Shown here piece after piece: positions 1 through 8,256 of a stretch of DNA of 64,000 nucleotides. Under the pieces are notes generated by a model, which saw nothing but the letters and a program-made list of their open reading frames with translations, was not told where the DNA came from and ran no database searches. The stretch covers positions 62,001-126,000 of the forward strand of contig NZ_JAMTCD010000010.1 of NCBI RefSeq assembly GCF_025370255.1. Direction: 5' to 3'. Every line of letters begins with the position of its first letter. Position 1 is the first letter of the stretch. A program made the translations under genes and the position numbers. The stretch is from Shewanella holmiensis. Its GTDB lineage: Bacteria > Pseudomonadota > Gammaproteobacteria > Enterobacterales > Shewanellaceae.

Positions 1-1034
1 ACGGTGTGCTTTATCTACCTTACTGGCTACTTTCGTATGAAGCACTCGTGTCCATGTTCGTTGATCGGAGCGACCAAAATGCGCCCAACCAGGCCATGAT
101 CATGGCGCGTGAGATCAACTTGGCTAAACAAAAGTACCTGGAAGATGGCGACAAGACAGATGTGCTGAAGCACTTTACCGTCGACAGCCCAGTCCCCTTC
201 TGCCTAGATTTTCTCATGGGCAGGTTGAATGACATCAACGTCGAGATGGTTCCCGGCGCTCGTGGTGAAAAGCAAGGCGATTTCAACGGTAAGCTTTCCC
301 GCATGATCTCCCGCCTTGAGAACAAAATTTCTGATCGGCGCCTTGGCTTTATGTTCCATGGCGGCGTGGACGTTCTGGATTTCTCTTGGCTTGAGAAGTT
401 CATCACCGCCGTGCTCGGCAGCTCTGGGGAGAATGGCAAAGCTGGTATCAAAATCATCAATTTTTCCGAAGTACCATCAGACGTTCTTCCTCTGATCGTT
501 TCCCTTGTTGCGCGGGTTACCTTTTCCGTCCAACAGTGGACACCATCCGAGCTGCGCCATCCGATAGCGCTTCTGTGTGACGAAGCGCATCTCTACATGC
601 CCCAACGAAACATGGCGGAGTCCGTCGACGATATCTCCCTAGATATTTTCGAGCGTATCGCCAAGGAAGGACGCAAGTACGGTGTCAGCCTTGTAGTTAT
701 AAGCCAGCGCCCATCCGAAGTGAATAAGACGATGCTCAGCCAATGTAGTAACTTCGTTTCCATGAGGCTGACCAACGCCGAGGATCAGGGCGTTATTAAG
801 AGGCTACTTCCCGATAGCCTTGGCGGATTCAGCGACATCCTGCCGACCCTTGATACAGGCGAAGCTTTGGTTGTTGGGGATGCGAGCTTACTGCCAAGCA
901 GAATTAGGATCGATGAACCCAAAAACAAGCCGAATAGCGGGACGGTGAATTTCTGGGATGAATGGCAGAAACCAGTCAAGGATAAGCGTTTGTCAATTGC
1001 CGTTGATAACTGGCGTAAGCAGAATATTCAATAA
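1..1034 (+). CDS. HerA/DUF87-type ATPase, 3' part of gene (left edge cut)
   Basis: The reading frame is open to the left edge, so only about the last 344 codons are visible; the GTG at 6 is not convincing as a start because family members are some 500-600 residues. The visible part carries a Walker B motif (LLCDEAHLYMP, around bases 568-600), the downstream KEGRKYGVSLVVISQRPSEV block typical of HerA/FtsK-superfamily DNA-pumping ATPases, and the ending with VVGDASLLPSRIRID seen in HerA-like proteins. HerA proteins form hexamers that move DNA and in defence loci pair with a nuclease or a SIR2 NADase. The partner would lie left of the window. G+C is visibly higher than in the next 60 kb, suggesting transfer. 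An attC-like site follows directly. Family call is good; the biological role is inference. Confidence 0.8.
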   Translation, partial: GVLYLPYWLLSYEALVSMFVDRSDQNAPNQAMIMAREINLAKQKYLEDGDKTDVLKHFTVDSPVPFCLDFLMGRLNDINVEMVPGARGEKQGDFNGKLSRMISRLENKISDRRLGFMFHGGVDVLDFSWLEKFITAVLGSSGENGKAGIKIINFSEVPSDVLPLIVSLVARVTFSVQQWTPSELRHPIALLCDEAHLYMPQRNMAESVDDISLDIFERIAKEGRKYGVSLVVISQRPSEVNKTMLSQCSNFVSMRLTNAEDQGVIKRLLPDSLGGFSDILPTLDTGEALVVGDASLLPSRIRIDEPKNKPNSGTVNFWDEWQKPVKDKRLSIAVDNWRKQNIQ

Positions 1035-1056
1035 TAGTCGGTTGTAATCATATTTC

Positions 1057-1116
1057 GCTCTAATAAATCGCTCCAGCGGACGCGCTAAAGTGCGCCGCTG
1101 AAGTCAAACGTTAGCT
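1057..1116 (+). other. attC-like integron recombination site
   Basis: Just after the HerA stop lies an imperfect palindrome: GCTCTAAT at 1057-1064, CAGCGG at 1074-1079, GCGC at 1082-1085, GCGC at 1092-1095, CCGCTG at 1095-1100 and the end AAACGTTAGCT at 1106-1116. The layout (R''-L''-loop-L'-R', ending near GTTRRRY) is that of an integron attC. R' is GTTAGCT, one base off the consensus, and R'' is degenerate. No integrase gene is in the window. Confidence 0.55.
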
Positions 1117-1157
1117 TAATGCTGTGTTTTATATCAGCTTCAAATAGTGGGTATTAA

Positions 1158-1622
1158 TTGAATAAAATAATTTATGCCGTCCGCAGTGTGAGTTTGGATA
1201 AAATTAAGATTGGAGAATCGAATCTCCACTCGTTATTTAACCGAATTATATCTCATCAAACTGGCTCAGCTGATGAACTTGAGCTTGTTGGCGTGCATTT
1301 TGGTAAGTTTACAACGGATAAAAATATCCACCCACTTCTTCGATCAAGCCATTCACACTTAGAGTGGTTTGACAGTACAGAAGAGGTTAGACTTTTTATT
1401 AAGCAGTACTTTTTAGTTTTCCCTAAACCCTTGTCGTTACTAAATGATATTAGTTGGTCTATGCGTGAAACGATTTCACCAGAAACTATTGCTATAGATA
1501 AATATGTCAAAGGCCAAATAAAAAATGATGAGTTAGAAATTTGGTTAAAAGATTTTGATATGCTTCAATTTCTCAAGGATTCATTGTGTAATAATGTGCA
1601 AAATGAAAGCAATCAAATTTAA
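1158..1622 (+). CDS. GIY-YIG family (MUG113/T5orf172-like) small protein
   Basis: A 154-residue protein starting at TTG (1158) after a GGGT-type ribosome site. Residues 4-80 follow the T5orf172/MUG113 pattern: IIYAVRS, then IKIGES, a QTG at the middle, LELVGVHFG, a conserved His in the IHPLL segment, and HLEWFDSTEEVRLFI. This family belongs to the GIY-YIG endonuclease superfamily and is common in phages and integron cassettes; catalytic activity in these small members is often unproven. The last 50 residues are without a recognised domain. Lower G+C than the HerA gene, so the two genes probably arrived separately. It lies between two attC-like sites, in the same direction, as a gene cassette would. 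Function unknown. Confidence 0.6.
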   Translation: MNKIIYAVRSVSLDKIKIGESNLHSLFNRIISHQTGSADELELVGVHFGKFTTDKNIHPLLRSSHSHLEWFDSTEEVRLFIKQYFLVFPKPLSLLNDISWSMRETISPETIAIDKYVKGQIKNDELEIWLKDFDMLQFLKDSLCNNVQNESNQI

Positions 1623-1694
1623 TCGCCAGCAAAAAGCACTGGCTGTGACGTCAACCCGCTGCGCGGCTTTCCTTGCTAAATTTGGGCGTTAACC
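1617..1694 (+). other. second attC-like site
   Basis: Right at the stop of the GIY-YIG gene: TTTAATCGCC and AGCAA at about 1618-1633 on the left, internal hairpins, and on the right TTGCTAAATTTGGGC followed by GTTAACC (1688-1694). The outer arms TTAA..CGCC..AGCAA pair with TTGCT..GGGCGTTAA. R' departs from GTTRRRY by one base. It would close the cassette that holds the upstream gene; sequence differs from the first site. Confidence 0.45.
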
Positions 1695-1739
1695 CATAGA
1701 AATTTTAATCCGAAATGTATCGATTAAAGTAAAAGCACT

Positions 1740-1930
1740 AACGCGTTTCTGTCCAAAAACGATTTAGCTTTTTATTATCCGATTGATACCCGAAAGGTTA
1801 AATCGAAGAGATCAAATAACCAAGTGTAGATGCGGCTGAGGGTATCGAAAACAGGGACGTTTTCGTTAAGCGGTCAGGGATGACGCATAGCGTCCCGAAG
1901 CAGTATCTGCACATAAGCGAGCCGCAGGCT
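1740..1930 (+). repeat. dispersed structured repeat, copy 1 (divergent)
   Basis: Begins with TGTCCAAAAACGATTTAGCTTT (1751-1771 region), continues with a second arm AAAGGTTAAATCGAAGAGA ending at about 1811, then AGTGTAGATG, GGTATCGAAAAC and GTTTTCGTTAAG. The same ordered blocks occur in the copies near 2040-2245 and 52209-52425. No convincing reading frame fits it. Function unknown; see findings. Confidence 0.6.
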
Positions 1931-2035
1931 TTTAACAACAATGAAGATTCGACTTTAAACACAAATCCCAATTCCAACTCAGCCAAATGTTATAAGCTCA
2001 AAATGCCAACGCCTTCATTCGAAGGCCTACACACT

Positions 2036-2245
2036 TTTGTCCAAAAGTGACCTAACTTTTGTTCTGATTTAGCTTTTTCCATATCCATCAATAAAGCTAA
2101 ATCGAAGAGACAATAATTCAGGTGAAGATGAGCCTGCGAGTATCCAAAACCGGGCGAAGTTTCACTAAGTTAAACATTTTTGAGCGAGAGGTATGGATGC
2201 CGAACTGGCTGTTTAACATCAATGTTATTTGTTTTGGTTAAGCCC
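2036..2245 (+). repeat. dispersed structured repeat, copy 2
   Basis: TGTCCAAAA near 2039, then a perfect 11-bp inverted repeat GATTTAGCTTT (2066-2076) / AAAGCTAAATC (2093-2103), then the conserved tract CGAAGAGA, TTCAGGTGAAGATGAGCC, GTATCCAAAAC, GAAGTTTCACT (2157-2167) and GAGCGAGAGGTATGGATGC. It matches copy 3 at 52209-52425 block by block. The conserved single-stranded tract after a stem suggests a structured RNA or a non-autonomous mobile repeat. Confidence 0.65.
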
Positions 2246-2353
2246 ACATGGACGTGATTAAGGCGTCTCACGGTTGGAGTCGCCTGAAAATTTAACTGAG
2301 TTTAAATTTATTGGTTCAGGATAAACGCGATTATCTTGGTAAATTAAACACAA

Positions 2354-2389
2354 AAAATGCGCTTACCGTTAATACGATAAGCGCATTTT
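2354..2389 (-). terminator. terminator after the MazG-like gene
   Basis: AAAATGCGCTTA (2354-2365) pairs with TAAGCGCATTTT (2378-2389); on the minus strand the hairpin is followed by a run of six T. Also T-rich on the plus strand, so it may act both ways. Confidence 0.75.
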
Positions 2390-2445
2390 ATTTGGCTATT
2401 TTGCTATTCTCATGGCGAGTGTTTTAGCAAAAAACGCTTTCAGTT

Positions 2446-3024
2446 TTAACCCTTAACTAACAGCGTTAAATCTGCTGGGCGATAATAAACTGATTTTAAT
2501 ACCTTGCCTTGGCGAACCACTTTTCCAGCCATTTCGACATCTTTAGCACATTTGGCAATGATGAATTCGCCTTTAGTGCTACCCACAATTTCCACACCTT
2601 GTTTAGCATAGTGGGCGATGGTTTCGTTTAGCTCTTGTTCATTACGACACACTTTACTCATATTACTTGAGTGCACTTCATCCCAGCATTGAATAAAATC
2701 TATTTCACGGTTTTTAGCCACATTTAGCAACAGATCTATCAGATAGCTAATTTCTAAACGATCGACTACCTGAGTGGCACCTAAGTGAACTAAACGGCCC
2801 ATCAATACATAAACTGAATCGACGATGGCATCGGCTTGTTCAATGCGGCTGTCGGCTTCTGCAAGCTCGGTCATTTCTTCAATGATCAGCGAAGTGTGTA
2901 AAGCATCGGCTTGTGCATCTAAACTCGATTCGTCAGCAACCGGCAAATCAAAGGTGCTTCTAAACTCTAAAATATCGCGATAAAGATGATCGTAAATCGG
3001 TTGTGTTAATTGACTGAGTTGCAT
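2446..3024 (-). CDS. MazG-like / PRA-PH superfamily nucleotide pyrophosphohydrolase
   Basis: A 192-residue protein. The segment EEMTELAEADSRIEQADAIVDSVY (about residues 48-71) carries the EExxE ... DAxxD metal-binding pattern of all-alpha NTP pyrophosphatases (MazG, HisE/PRA-PH, phage-type NTP pyrophosphohydrolase). These enzymes hydrolyse NTPs or phosphoribosyl-ATP-like substrates to the monophosphate; the exact substrate cannot be read from sequence. The C-terminal 80 residues include a second helical segment with WDEVHSSNMSK, typical of the HisE-like family that acts on (d)NTPs. Monocistronic on the minus strand with its own terminator. No his genes nearby, so a histidine-pathway role is unlikely. 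Confidence 0.75.
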   Translation of the reverse strand: MQLSQLTQPIYDHLYRDILEFRSTFDLPVADESSLDAQADALHTSLIIEEMTELAEADSRIEQADAIVDSVYVLMGRLVHLGATQVVDRLEISYLIDLLLNVAKNREIDFIQCWDEVHSSNMSKVCRNEQELNETIAHYAKQGVEIVGSTKGEFIIAKCAKDVEMAGKVVRQGKVLKSVYYRPADLTLLVKG

Positions 3025-3039
3025 GTTAAACCTTTAAAT

Positions 3040-4578
3040 TTATCCGAATGTATTTCTAAGGCCTTTGGCCTTTTCAGCTTGCTGCTGAATGGTGTTAGCG
3101 GCTAATCCTATCACAGATAAGTTATGAACATTACCTTGGCTCAATTCACTTATTTGATGAATATTTTCAGTCATCTCATTGGTGACAGCTCTTTGTTGTT
3201 CAGCTGCAACCGCGCTTTGTTGGGTAAACATATTCACTTCAATGATTTGTTGGTTGACTACCTCAAATTGCGTCGCAACATGGGCGATATCATCGACGCA
3301 TAATTCAGCCTGTTGTTTGCTTTGTTGCATTTGTGCAGACCAGTTATGCAACATTGAATGCATTGACTGGACACTTTTTGAAATCAAATCTGTGGACAGC
3401 TGCGTGCGACTGGATAATGCTCTTACTTCATCTGCCACAACCGCAAAGCCTCGGCCCTGTTCGCCTGCACGTGCGGCTTCTATCGCAGCGTTTAACGCTA
3501 AAAGGTTAGTTTGTTCAGCTATGCCATTAATTTCTAGCATAGCTTGAGAGACATTTTCAGCCTCTTTATTTAAAAAGTGGGTGCTTTCAGCGGCTTCCGT
3601 TACGGATTGAGTCAGGGCATCAATATTTTTACGACTGTTTTTCATGGCCTTAAGGTTATCAAGACAGACGTTTTGTACTTGATCAACATTTGAGGATGTT
3701 GATAAGGCATGTTGAGCCATCTCAGCAACAGTGGCGTTCATTTCTTCAATCGCAGTCGCTATTTGGGTAATTTGATCTTTTTGCTTTTCAATACTTTGAT
3801 TGGCGTGTTTTGCTGTTGTGACCAACTCATTGGCAATATGATCAAGGTTATTGCCTTGATCTTGGGCTCGACCAAGCACACCTTGCATTTTGGCTTGGTT
3901 CATTTTTAGCTGAAAGTCGAGCACTGAACTATGGTCATTACCGCAAAAGACTAAACGACTGACAGAGTCGTATTGTGCTTGATAACGACTGATGTGCGCA
4001 GGAATGGTAAATAACTCTTGTTTAAATATTCCTGCTAATAACGTGGTTAACAATATTAGTCCAATCGCGGCATAAATATTCGCGCTGAAGCCCATCGCCA
4101 GTGCACTTGCTAGGATAAGTACGGTTCCTATGAGTTGTTTTTGTTTGAAACTTAATGGTGAAGCTAATTTTTTACCCTGTTTGATTTGGGCGTAAAGCGA
4201 GGTCGCATTTTTTATGTATTCAGGCTTGGCTTTGATGCGAACAGATTGATAGCCAGTAATTCTGCCTTTTTCATACAAGGGTGATACAAAGGCATCTACC
4301 CAATAATAGCTACCATCTTTACATCGGTTTTTAACAATACCTCGCCATGATTCACCAGCTTTTAATTTGTCCCATAAATCTTTAAATGCTTCGGCGGGCA
4401 TATCGGGATGGCGGACTAAATTATGGTTGTGGGTAATCAATTCAGCTTCACTGTAACCTGAAATGCGAATAAATGTAGGATTAGCATAGGTAATAATGCC
4501 ACGGGTATCGGTTATTGAAACTAATTCATCTCCCGCTTTAAGCTCGACTTCTTTGTCTATCGTAGGCTTATTTCGCAT
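3040..4578 (-). CDS. PAS-domain methyl-accepting chemotaxis protein (Aer-like)
   Basis: 512 residues: an N-terminal PAS domain (about 15-120, with [20 protein letters not shown] and the FxDLWxxxKxGxxWRG block of Aer-type PAS domains), two close hydrophobic segments (about 148-185), and a cytoplasmic MCP signalling domain (about 230-505) with the highly conserved hairpin tip [19 protein letters not shown]. There is no periplasmic sensor domain, so it likely senses redox or a cytosolic ligand through the PAS domain and signals to CheA/CheW. No CheR-docking pentapeptide is visible at the C-terminus. Spaced 15 bp before the MazG-like gene on the same strand but probably separately transcribed. 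Family assignment is firm; FAD binding is inferred. Confidence 0.9.
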   Translation of the reverse strand: MRNKPTIDKEVELKAGDELVSITDTRGIITYANPTFIRISGYSEAELITHNHNLVRHPDMPAEAFKDLWDKLKAGESWRGIVKNRCKDGSYYWVDAFVSPLYEKGRITGYQSVRIKAKPEYIKNATSLYAQIKQGKKLASPLSFKQKQLIGTVLILASALAMGFSANIYAAIGLILLTTLLAGIFKQELFTIPAHISRYQAQYDSVSRLVFCGNDHSSVLDFQLKMNQAKMQGVLGRAQDQGNNLDHIANELVTTAKHANQSIEKQKDQITQIATAIEEMNATVAEMAQHALSTSSNVDQVQNVCLDNLKAMKNSRKNIDALTQSVTEAAESTHFLNKEAENVSQAMLEINGIAEQTNLLALNAAIEAARAGEQGRGFAVVADEVRALSSRTQLSTDLISKSVQSMHSMLHNWSAQMQQSKQQAELCVDDIAHVATQFEVVNQQIIEVNMFTQQSAVAAEQQRAVTNEMTENIHQISELSQGNVHNLSVIGLAANTIQQQAEKAKGLRNTFG

Positions 4579-4724
4579 TGTGGTTCCCTGAAAGGTTAAC
4601 TAAGGTAGGGTAGAGGTTTCATCCTTGTTGCATGTGTCTCATTTTAGACGAAGATTTGATAACTATCACGATACAAAAGCTGAAACACAACATCTTGTTA
4701 CACTTTGATACACTCTTTGAGGTA

Positions 4725-4756
4725 TAAAAAAACCGACTGATTTAGTCGGTTTTTTT
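4725..4756 (-). terminator. terminator after fre
   Basis: ACCGACT/AGTCGGT hairpin with a four-base loop, flanked by seven A on one side and seven T on the other; can act in both directions. Confidence 0.85.
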
Positions 4757-4768
4757 ACATAATTATGA

Positions 4769-5467
4769 TTATTTGATGAAAGCGAAGGCATCACCAAACA
4801 GGTGGTCTTCTTCTACACCTAAACTTCTAAACACTTCCCGAGCAGCGCCCACCATATCAAAACGGCCAGCGATATAAATGTCATATCCTTTAAGGCTAAT
4901 AAAGTCATGTTTGATTTGCTCAAGTAAATTGGCGGTTTTACCATCCCAATCGCCATCGGCTTGCTCAATAACAGGAACAAAGTCTAACCATTTATGGTCA
5001 GCGTGCCATTGACGAGCGATGTTTTGGTAATACATGGCATCTTCGGTACGACAGCCCCAGTAAAATGTGGAGTGAACCGTTTGGCCGATTGCAATTTGAT
5101 GCTCAATAATACTTTTAATATATGAAAACCCAGTACCACCAGCGATTAACACCCGTGGACGAGTACTGTCTTGACGTAAATAGGCATTACCTGCAGGCGC
5201 TTCAATATCAATATGAGTAGACGTTTTTAGGCGTTCAACCACTTGCATTGGGTAACTTTCACTCACTGCGGCACCGATATGCAGTTCAATTTTATCGGCA
5301 TTAGGGGCGCTAGCGATGGAAAAAGGACGTTTGTCTTTCTCACCCATAACAACACTTAAATACTGACCCGCTTTAAATTCAAAAGCAGTGTCAGGTTTAA
5401 GGATGACTTGGAATACGGCATCATTAAACGGGGTGATTTTTTCTATCTGACAACGAATGGTTTTCAT
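4769..5467 (-). CDS. fre: NAD(P)H-flavin reductase (Fre/LuxG family)
   Basis: 232 residues, the length of E. coli Fre. An N-terminal flavin-binding barrel with RPFSIAS (47-53) is followed by a Rossmann-type pyridine nucleotide domain with GGTGFSY (110-116), YWGCRTEDAMYY and the C-terminal DMVGAAREVF. The enzyme uses NAD(P)H to reduce free FMN/FAD/riboflavin, supplying reduced flavin, including for the prenylated-FMN cofactor made for UbiD. It lies 80 bp downstream of ubiD on the same strand, the arrangement found in E. coli and many gammaproteobacteria, and probably shares its transcript. Confidence 0.92.
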   Translation of the reverse strand: MKTIRCQIEKITPFNDAVFQVILKPDTAFEFKAGQYLSVVMGEKDKRPFSIASAPNADKIELHIGAAVSESYPMQVVERLKTSTHIDIEAPAGNAYLRQDSTRPRVLIAGGTGFSYIKSIIEHQIAIGQTVHSTFYWGCRTEDAMYYQNIARQWHADHKWLDFVPVIEQADGDWDGKTANLLEQIKHDFISLKGYDIYIAGRFDMVGAAREVFRSLGVEEDHLFGDAFAFIK

Positions 5468-5547
5468 CTAACGTCCTTTAAGCCCTATCTTTTTAGGTTT
5501 TCAATCTTTGAATGATTATAACGTCTTTATGTGACCAAGGTCACTCT

Positions 5548-7029
5548 TTACAGTGTCGGTTGGCCATCAATACCTAATTGGTCCCACATTTGATCAACTT
5601 TTTCTTTTACTTCGTTGTCCATCACAATAGGCGTACCCCATTCTCGATTGGTTTCACCTTCCCATTTATTGGTGGCATCCAAGCCCATTTTTGACCCTAA
5701 GCCTGCGATTGGGGATGCAAAGTCTAAATAATCAATAGGTGTATTATCTATCATTACTGTGTCACGGGTTGGGTCCATTCTGGTGGTAATGGCCCAAATA
5801 ACATCTTGCCAGTCGCGACAGTTCACATCGTCATCAACGACAACAATAAACTTGGTGTACATAAATTGACGTAAGAACGACCATGCCCCCATCATCACGC
5901 GCTTGGCATGTCCTGGATATTGCTTACGAATTGAGATTATCGCCATGCGGTATGAGCAACCCTCAGGCGGCAAATAGAAGTCGATAATTTCTGGATATTG
6001 TTTACGTAAAATAGGCACGAATACTTCATTTAATGCCACACCTAGCATTGCCGGTTCATCAGGTGGACGGCCGGTATAGGTGCTGTGGTAAATTGCATCT
6101 TTACGGTGAGTGATATGAGTCACGGTAAATACGGGAAAAGAATCGGTTTCATTATAGTAACCTGTGTGATCGCCATAGGGACCTTCTTCTGCCATTTCAC
6201 CTGGGGCAATATAGCCTTCTAAGATTATTTCGCTGGTAGCGGGCACTTCTAAATCACAGCTTAATGCTTTACACACTTCGGTGCGCTCTCCGCGCAGTAA
6301 TCCTGCAAAAGCGTATTCACTCATGGCATCGGGTACAGGCGTTACTGCGCCAAGAATGGTTACCGGATCACTCCCCAACGCCACCACAACAGGGTAGTTT
6401 TCACCTGGGTGTTTTTCTTTAAAGTCTTTAAAGTCTAATGCACCACCTCGGTGATCTAACCAGCGCATAATAAGCTTATTTTTACCCAGTAATTGCTGAC
6501 GATAAATACCCAAATTTTGACGCTTTTGGCGTGGCCCTTTAGTAATGGTTAGTCCCCATGTGACTAACGGTGCGACGTCGCCAGGCCAGCAGTGTTGAAT
6601 AGGAAGCGATGTTAAATCAACATCATCACCGGTTGTTACCACTTCCTGACATGGCGGATTGCGCACTGTTTTAGGCGGCATGTTTAATGCTTGCTTAAAC
6701 ATTGGAATTTTTGATATGGCATCTTTAAAACCACGTGGTGGCTCTGGTTCTTTTAAAAATGCTAATAGCTCACCCACTTCTCTAAGCGCTAATGGATCAT
6801 CTTTGCCTAATGCCATCGCGACGCGCTTTGGTGTGCCAAATAAATTGACCAGTACTGGCATGCTATTATTTTTAGGATTCTCAAACAGCAAGGCTGGCCC
6901 ACCAGAGCGTAATACTCTGTCGGCTATTTCTGTCATTTCAAGGTGAGGGTCAACCGGATGGCTAATGCGTTTTAGCTCACCATTGGCTTCTAGATGGTTT
7001 ATGAAGCTACGTAAATCCTTGAAACTCAT
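5548..7029 (-). CDS. ubiD: 4-hydroxy-3-polyprenylbenzoate decarboxylase UbiD
   Basis: The frame can be read from a TTG at 7050, but the ATG at 7029 has a good AGGCGG site five bases upstream and gives MSFKDLRSF, matching the E. coli start; length is then 493 residues. Near-identical motifs to E. coli UbiD run through the whole protein: [72 protein letters not shown], the Glu-Arg-Glu region and the final [11 protein letters not shown]. It decarboxylates the ubiquinone precursor using prenylated FMN (made by UbiX). Cytosolic. Upstream of fre, with no terminator between. Confidence 0.96.
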   Translation of the reverse strand: MSFKDLRSFINHLEANGELKRISHPVDPHLEMTEIADRVLRSGGPALLFENPKNNSMPVLVNLFGTPKRVAMALGKDDPLALREVGELLAFLKEPEPPRGFKDAISKIPMFKQALNMPPKTVRNPPCQEVVTTGDDVDLTSLPIQHCWPGDVAPLVTWGLTITKGPRQKRQNLGIYRQQLLGKNKLIMRWLDHRGGALDFKDFKEKHPGENYPVVVALGSDPVTILGAVTPVPDAMSEYAFAGLLRGERTEVCKALSCDLEVPATSEIILEGYIAPGEMAEEGPYGDHTGYYNETDSFPVFTVTHITHRKDAIYHSTYTGRPPDEPAMLGVALNEVFVPILRKQYPEIIDFYLPPEGCSYRMAIISIRKQYPGHAKRVMMGAWSFLRQFMYTKFIVVVDDDVNCRDWQDVIWAITTRMDPTRDTVMIDNTPIDYLDFASPIAGLGSKMGLDATNKWEGETNREWGTPIVMDNEVKEKVDQMWDQLGIDGQPTL

Positions 7030-7208
7030 AACTACCGCCTGTTTGTGCAATTTGATGTGCCGCGCACTATAGCATTTTTCTAATATGGGGTTAAGCCATT
7101 TGAGTTATCACTCTGGGCGATTGATGTTTCAAGGTGTAAACTGACAAATGTTATGGATTAGGGTTGTGATTGACATAGCTCTTATGTCGTAAGATGAGGT
7201 CAGTGAGT

Positions 7209-7787
7209 ATGAAGCTTAAAACGATAACGGTTCTGTCGCTATTTTGGGGGATCGGTGGTGTATGTCCTGCTGTAGCACAACAACCATTGAGTCTTGATCA
7301 TCTTAATCAAGCCAGCGTTAACACTCATGTGGCTTCTAATCATCAGGGTAATCATAATCGAGATTATGTAAATCATGACCGTCATCGTCATCAATTTAAC
7401 AATCGACATGGCTACCGCGATCCTTGGCGATGGGGTTCTGGATGGAATAATCATTGGGGGCCAAGTGTTGGTATTGGCTGGAGCAGTGGTTATCGATGGG
7501 GTAACGACTGGCGCTGGCGCGATCCTTGGTATAATAATGGCTATTCCCCTTATCGATATGACCGTGACAATTATGCTATTCGTCGTGATTTTGAGGTTGA
7601 GCCTACCGTAGTGGTGGCTCCTCCACAAAGAACCACAACGTCAATGCAATATGATCACGGAATTCGAACCTTGCCTGAAAATGCTAAAGTCATCCAAAAG
7701 GATGGGAAAATGGTTTATGAATGGCAAGGGGTCATTTATCAATATGATTGGTCTACTGAAACCTATGTCAAAGTGGCAAATCAATAA
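7209..7787 (+). CDS. secreted W/H/N-rich hypothetical protein
   Basis: 192 residues from the ATG at 7209 (an ATG at 7194 is in frame, but 7209 has GAGG nine bases ahead and starts the signal peptide MKLKTITVLSLFWGI...AVAQQ). After cleavage the chain is rich in His, Asn, Trp, Tyr and Arg with low-complexity HNRDYVNHDRHRHQF and repeated RWG/NW segments (about 45-120), then a more ordered C-terminal part with LPENAKVIQKDGKMVYEWQG and VIYQYD, which resembles the small beta repeats of DUF6515-type exported proteins. Probably periplasmic or surface. Divergent from ubiD and monocistronic. The His-rich stretch might bind metal, but this is only a guess. Confidence 0.65.
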   Translation: MKLKTITVLSLFWGIGGVCPAVAQQPLSLDHLNQASVNTHVASNHQGNHNRDYVNHDRHRHQFNNRHGYRDPWRWGSGWNNHWGPSVGIGWSSGYRWGNDWRWRDPWYNNGYSPYRYDRDNYAIRRDFEVEPTVVVAPPQRTTTSMQYDHGIRTLPENAKVIQKDGKMVYEWQGVIYQYDWSTETYVKVANQ

Positions 7788-8256
7788 AACGTATTCGATA
7801 GTGTTTGATGTTGTTTAGCTGTTCGGTTTTGATGTAAGTCTAAGCAACTGCTTGCCTGATTGGATGATGTACTGTTGATGGGAAATATCAATACGTTTTT
7901 TATGAGTAAAACGTTTGAGTGCGAGTTGTTAGCCTGCACAGGTGAGGTTGGTTATTTTTATAAGTAACCTCAGCTCGGGATAATATTAACCCCCAACTAA
8001 ACAGCCCTTTGTCTTGCTAACTGCGTTTCATTAACGTGCAATAGGCCAGCTATTGATGTGTTAACGTGCTTTGTTTTAAAAAATGACAAGTTTGCGACAA
8101 AATTAGCTAAATATTTTAAATTCAGCTTGTTGAGCGCATCACTTGATCTGAGTTGAGGTTAAGTAATCTGCTTTATCTAGGGTCACCTGCGTTTAAAGGT
8201 TTTTCTGAGTATGATTTTGCGCTTCTTAACACAAACAATCTTAAAAAAGATTAAAG
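7788..8256. other. gene-poor gap with small dyads
   Basis: No coding frame is convincing. Visible are TGAGGTT/AACCTCA (7943-7972), which may terminate the upstream gene or the downstream cyclase, CAATAG/CTATTG near 8039-8056, and the 9-mer TTAACGTGC twice (about 8032 and 8060). Nothing else recognised. Confidence 0.4.

Noticed and set aside
1798..1986. 62-codon minus-strand frame
   Set aside because: Falls within the dispersed repeat; the same sequence in the other copies is not open, so it is not under coding selection.
7239..7628. 129-codon minus-strand frame
   Set aside because: Antisense shadow of the secreted W/H/N-rich gene; its sequence is a low-complexity run of Ile/Thr/Met without ribosome site or homology.
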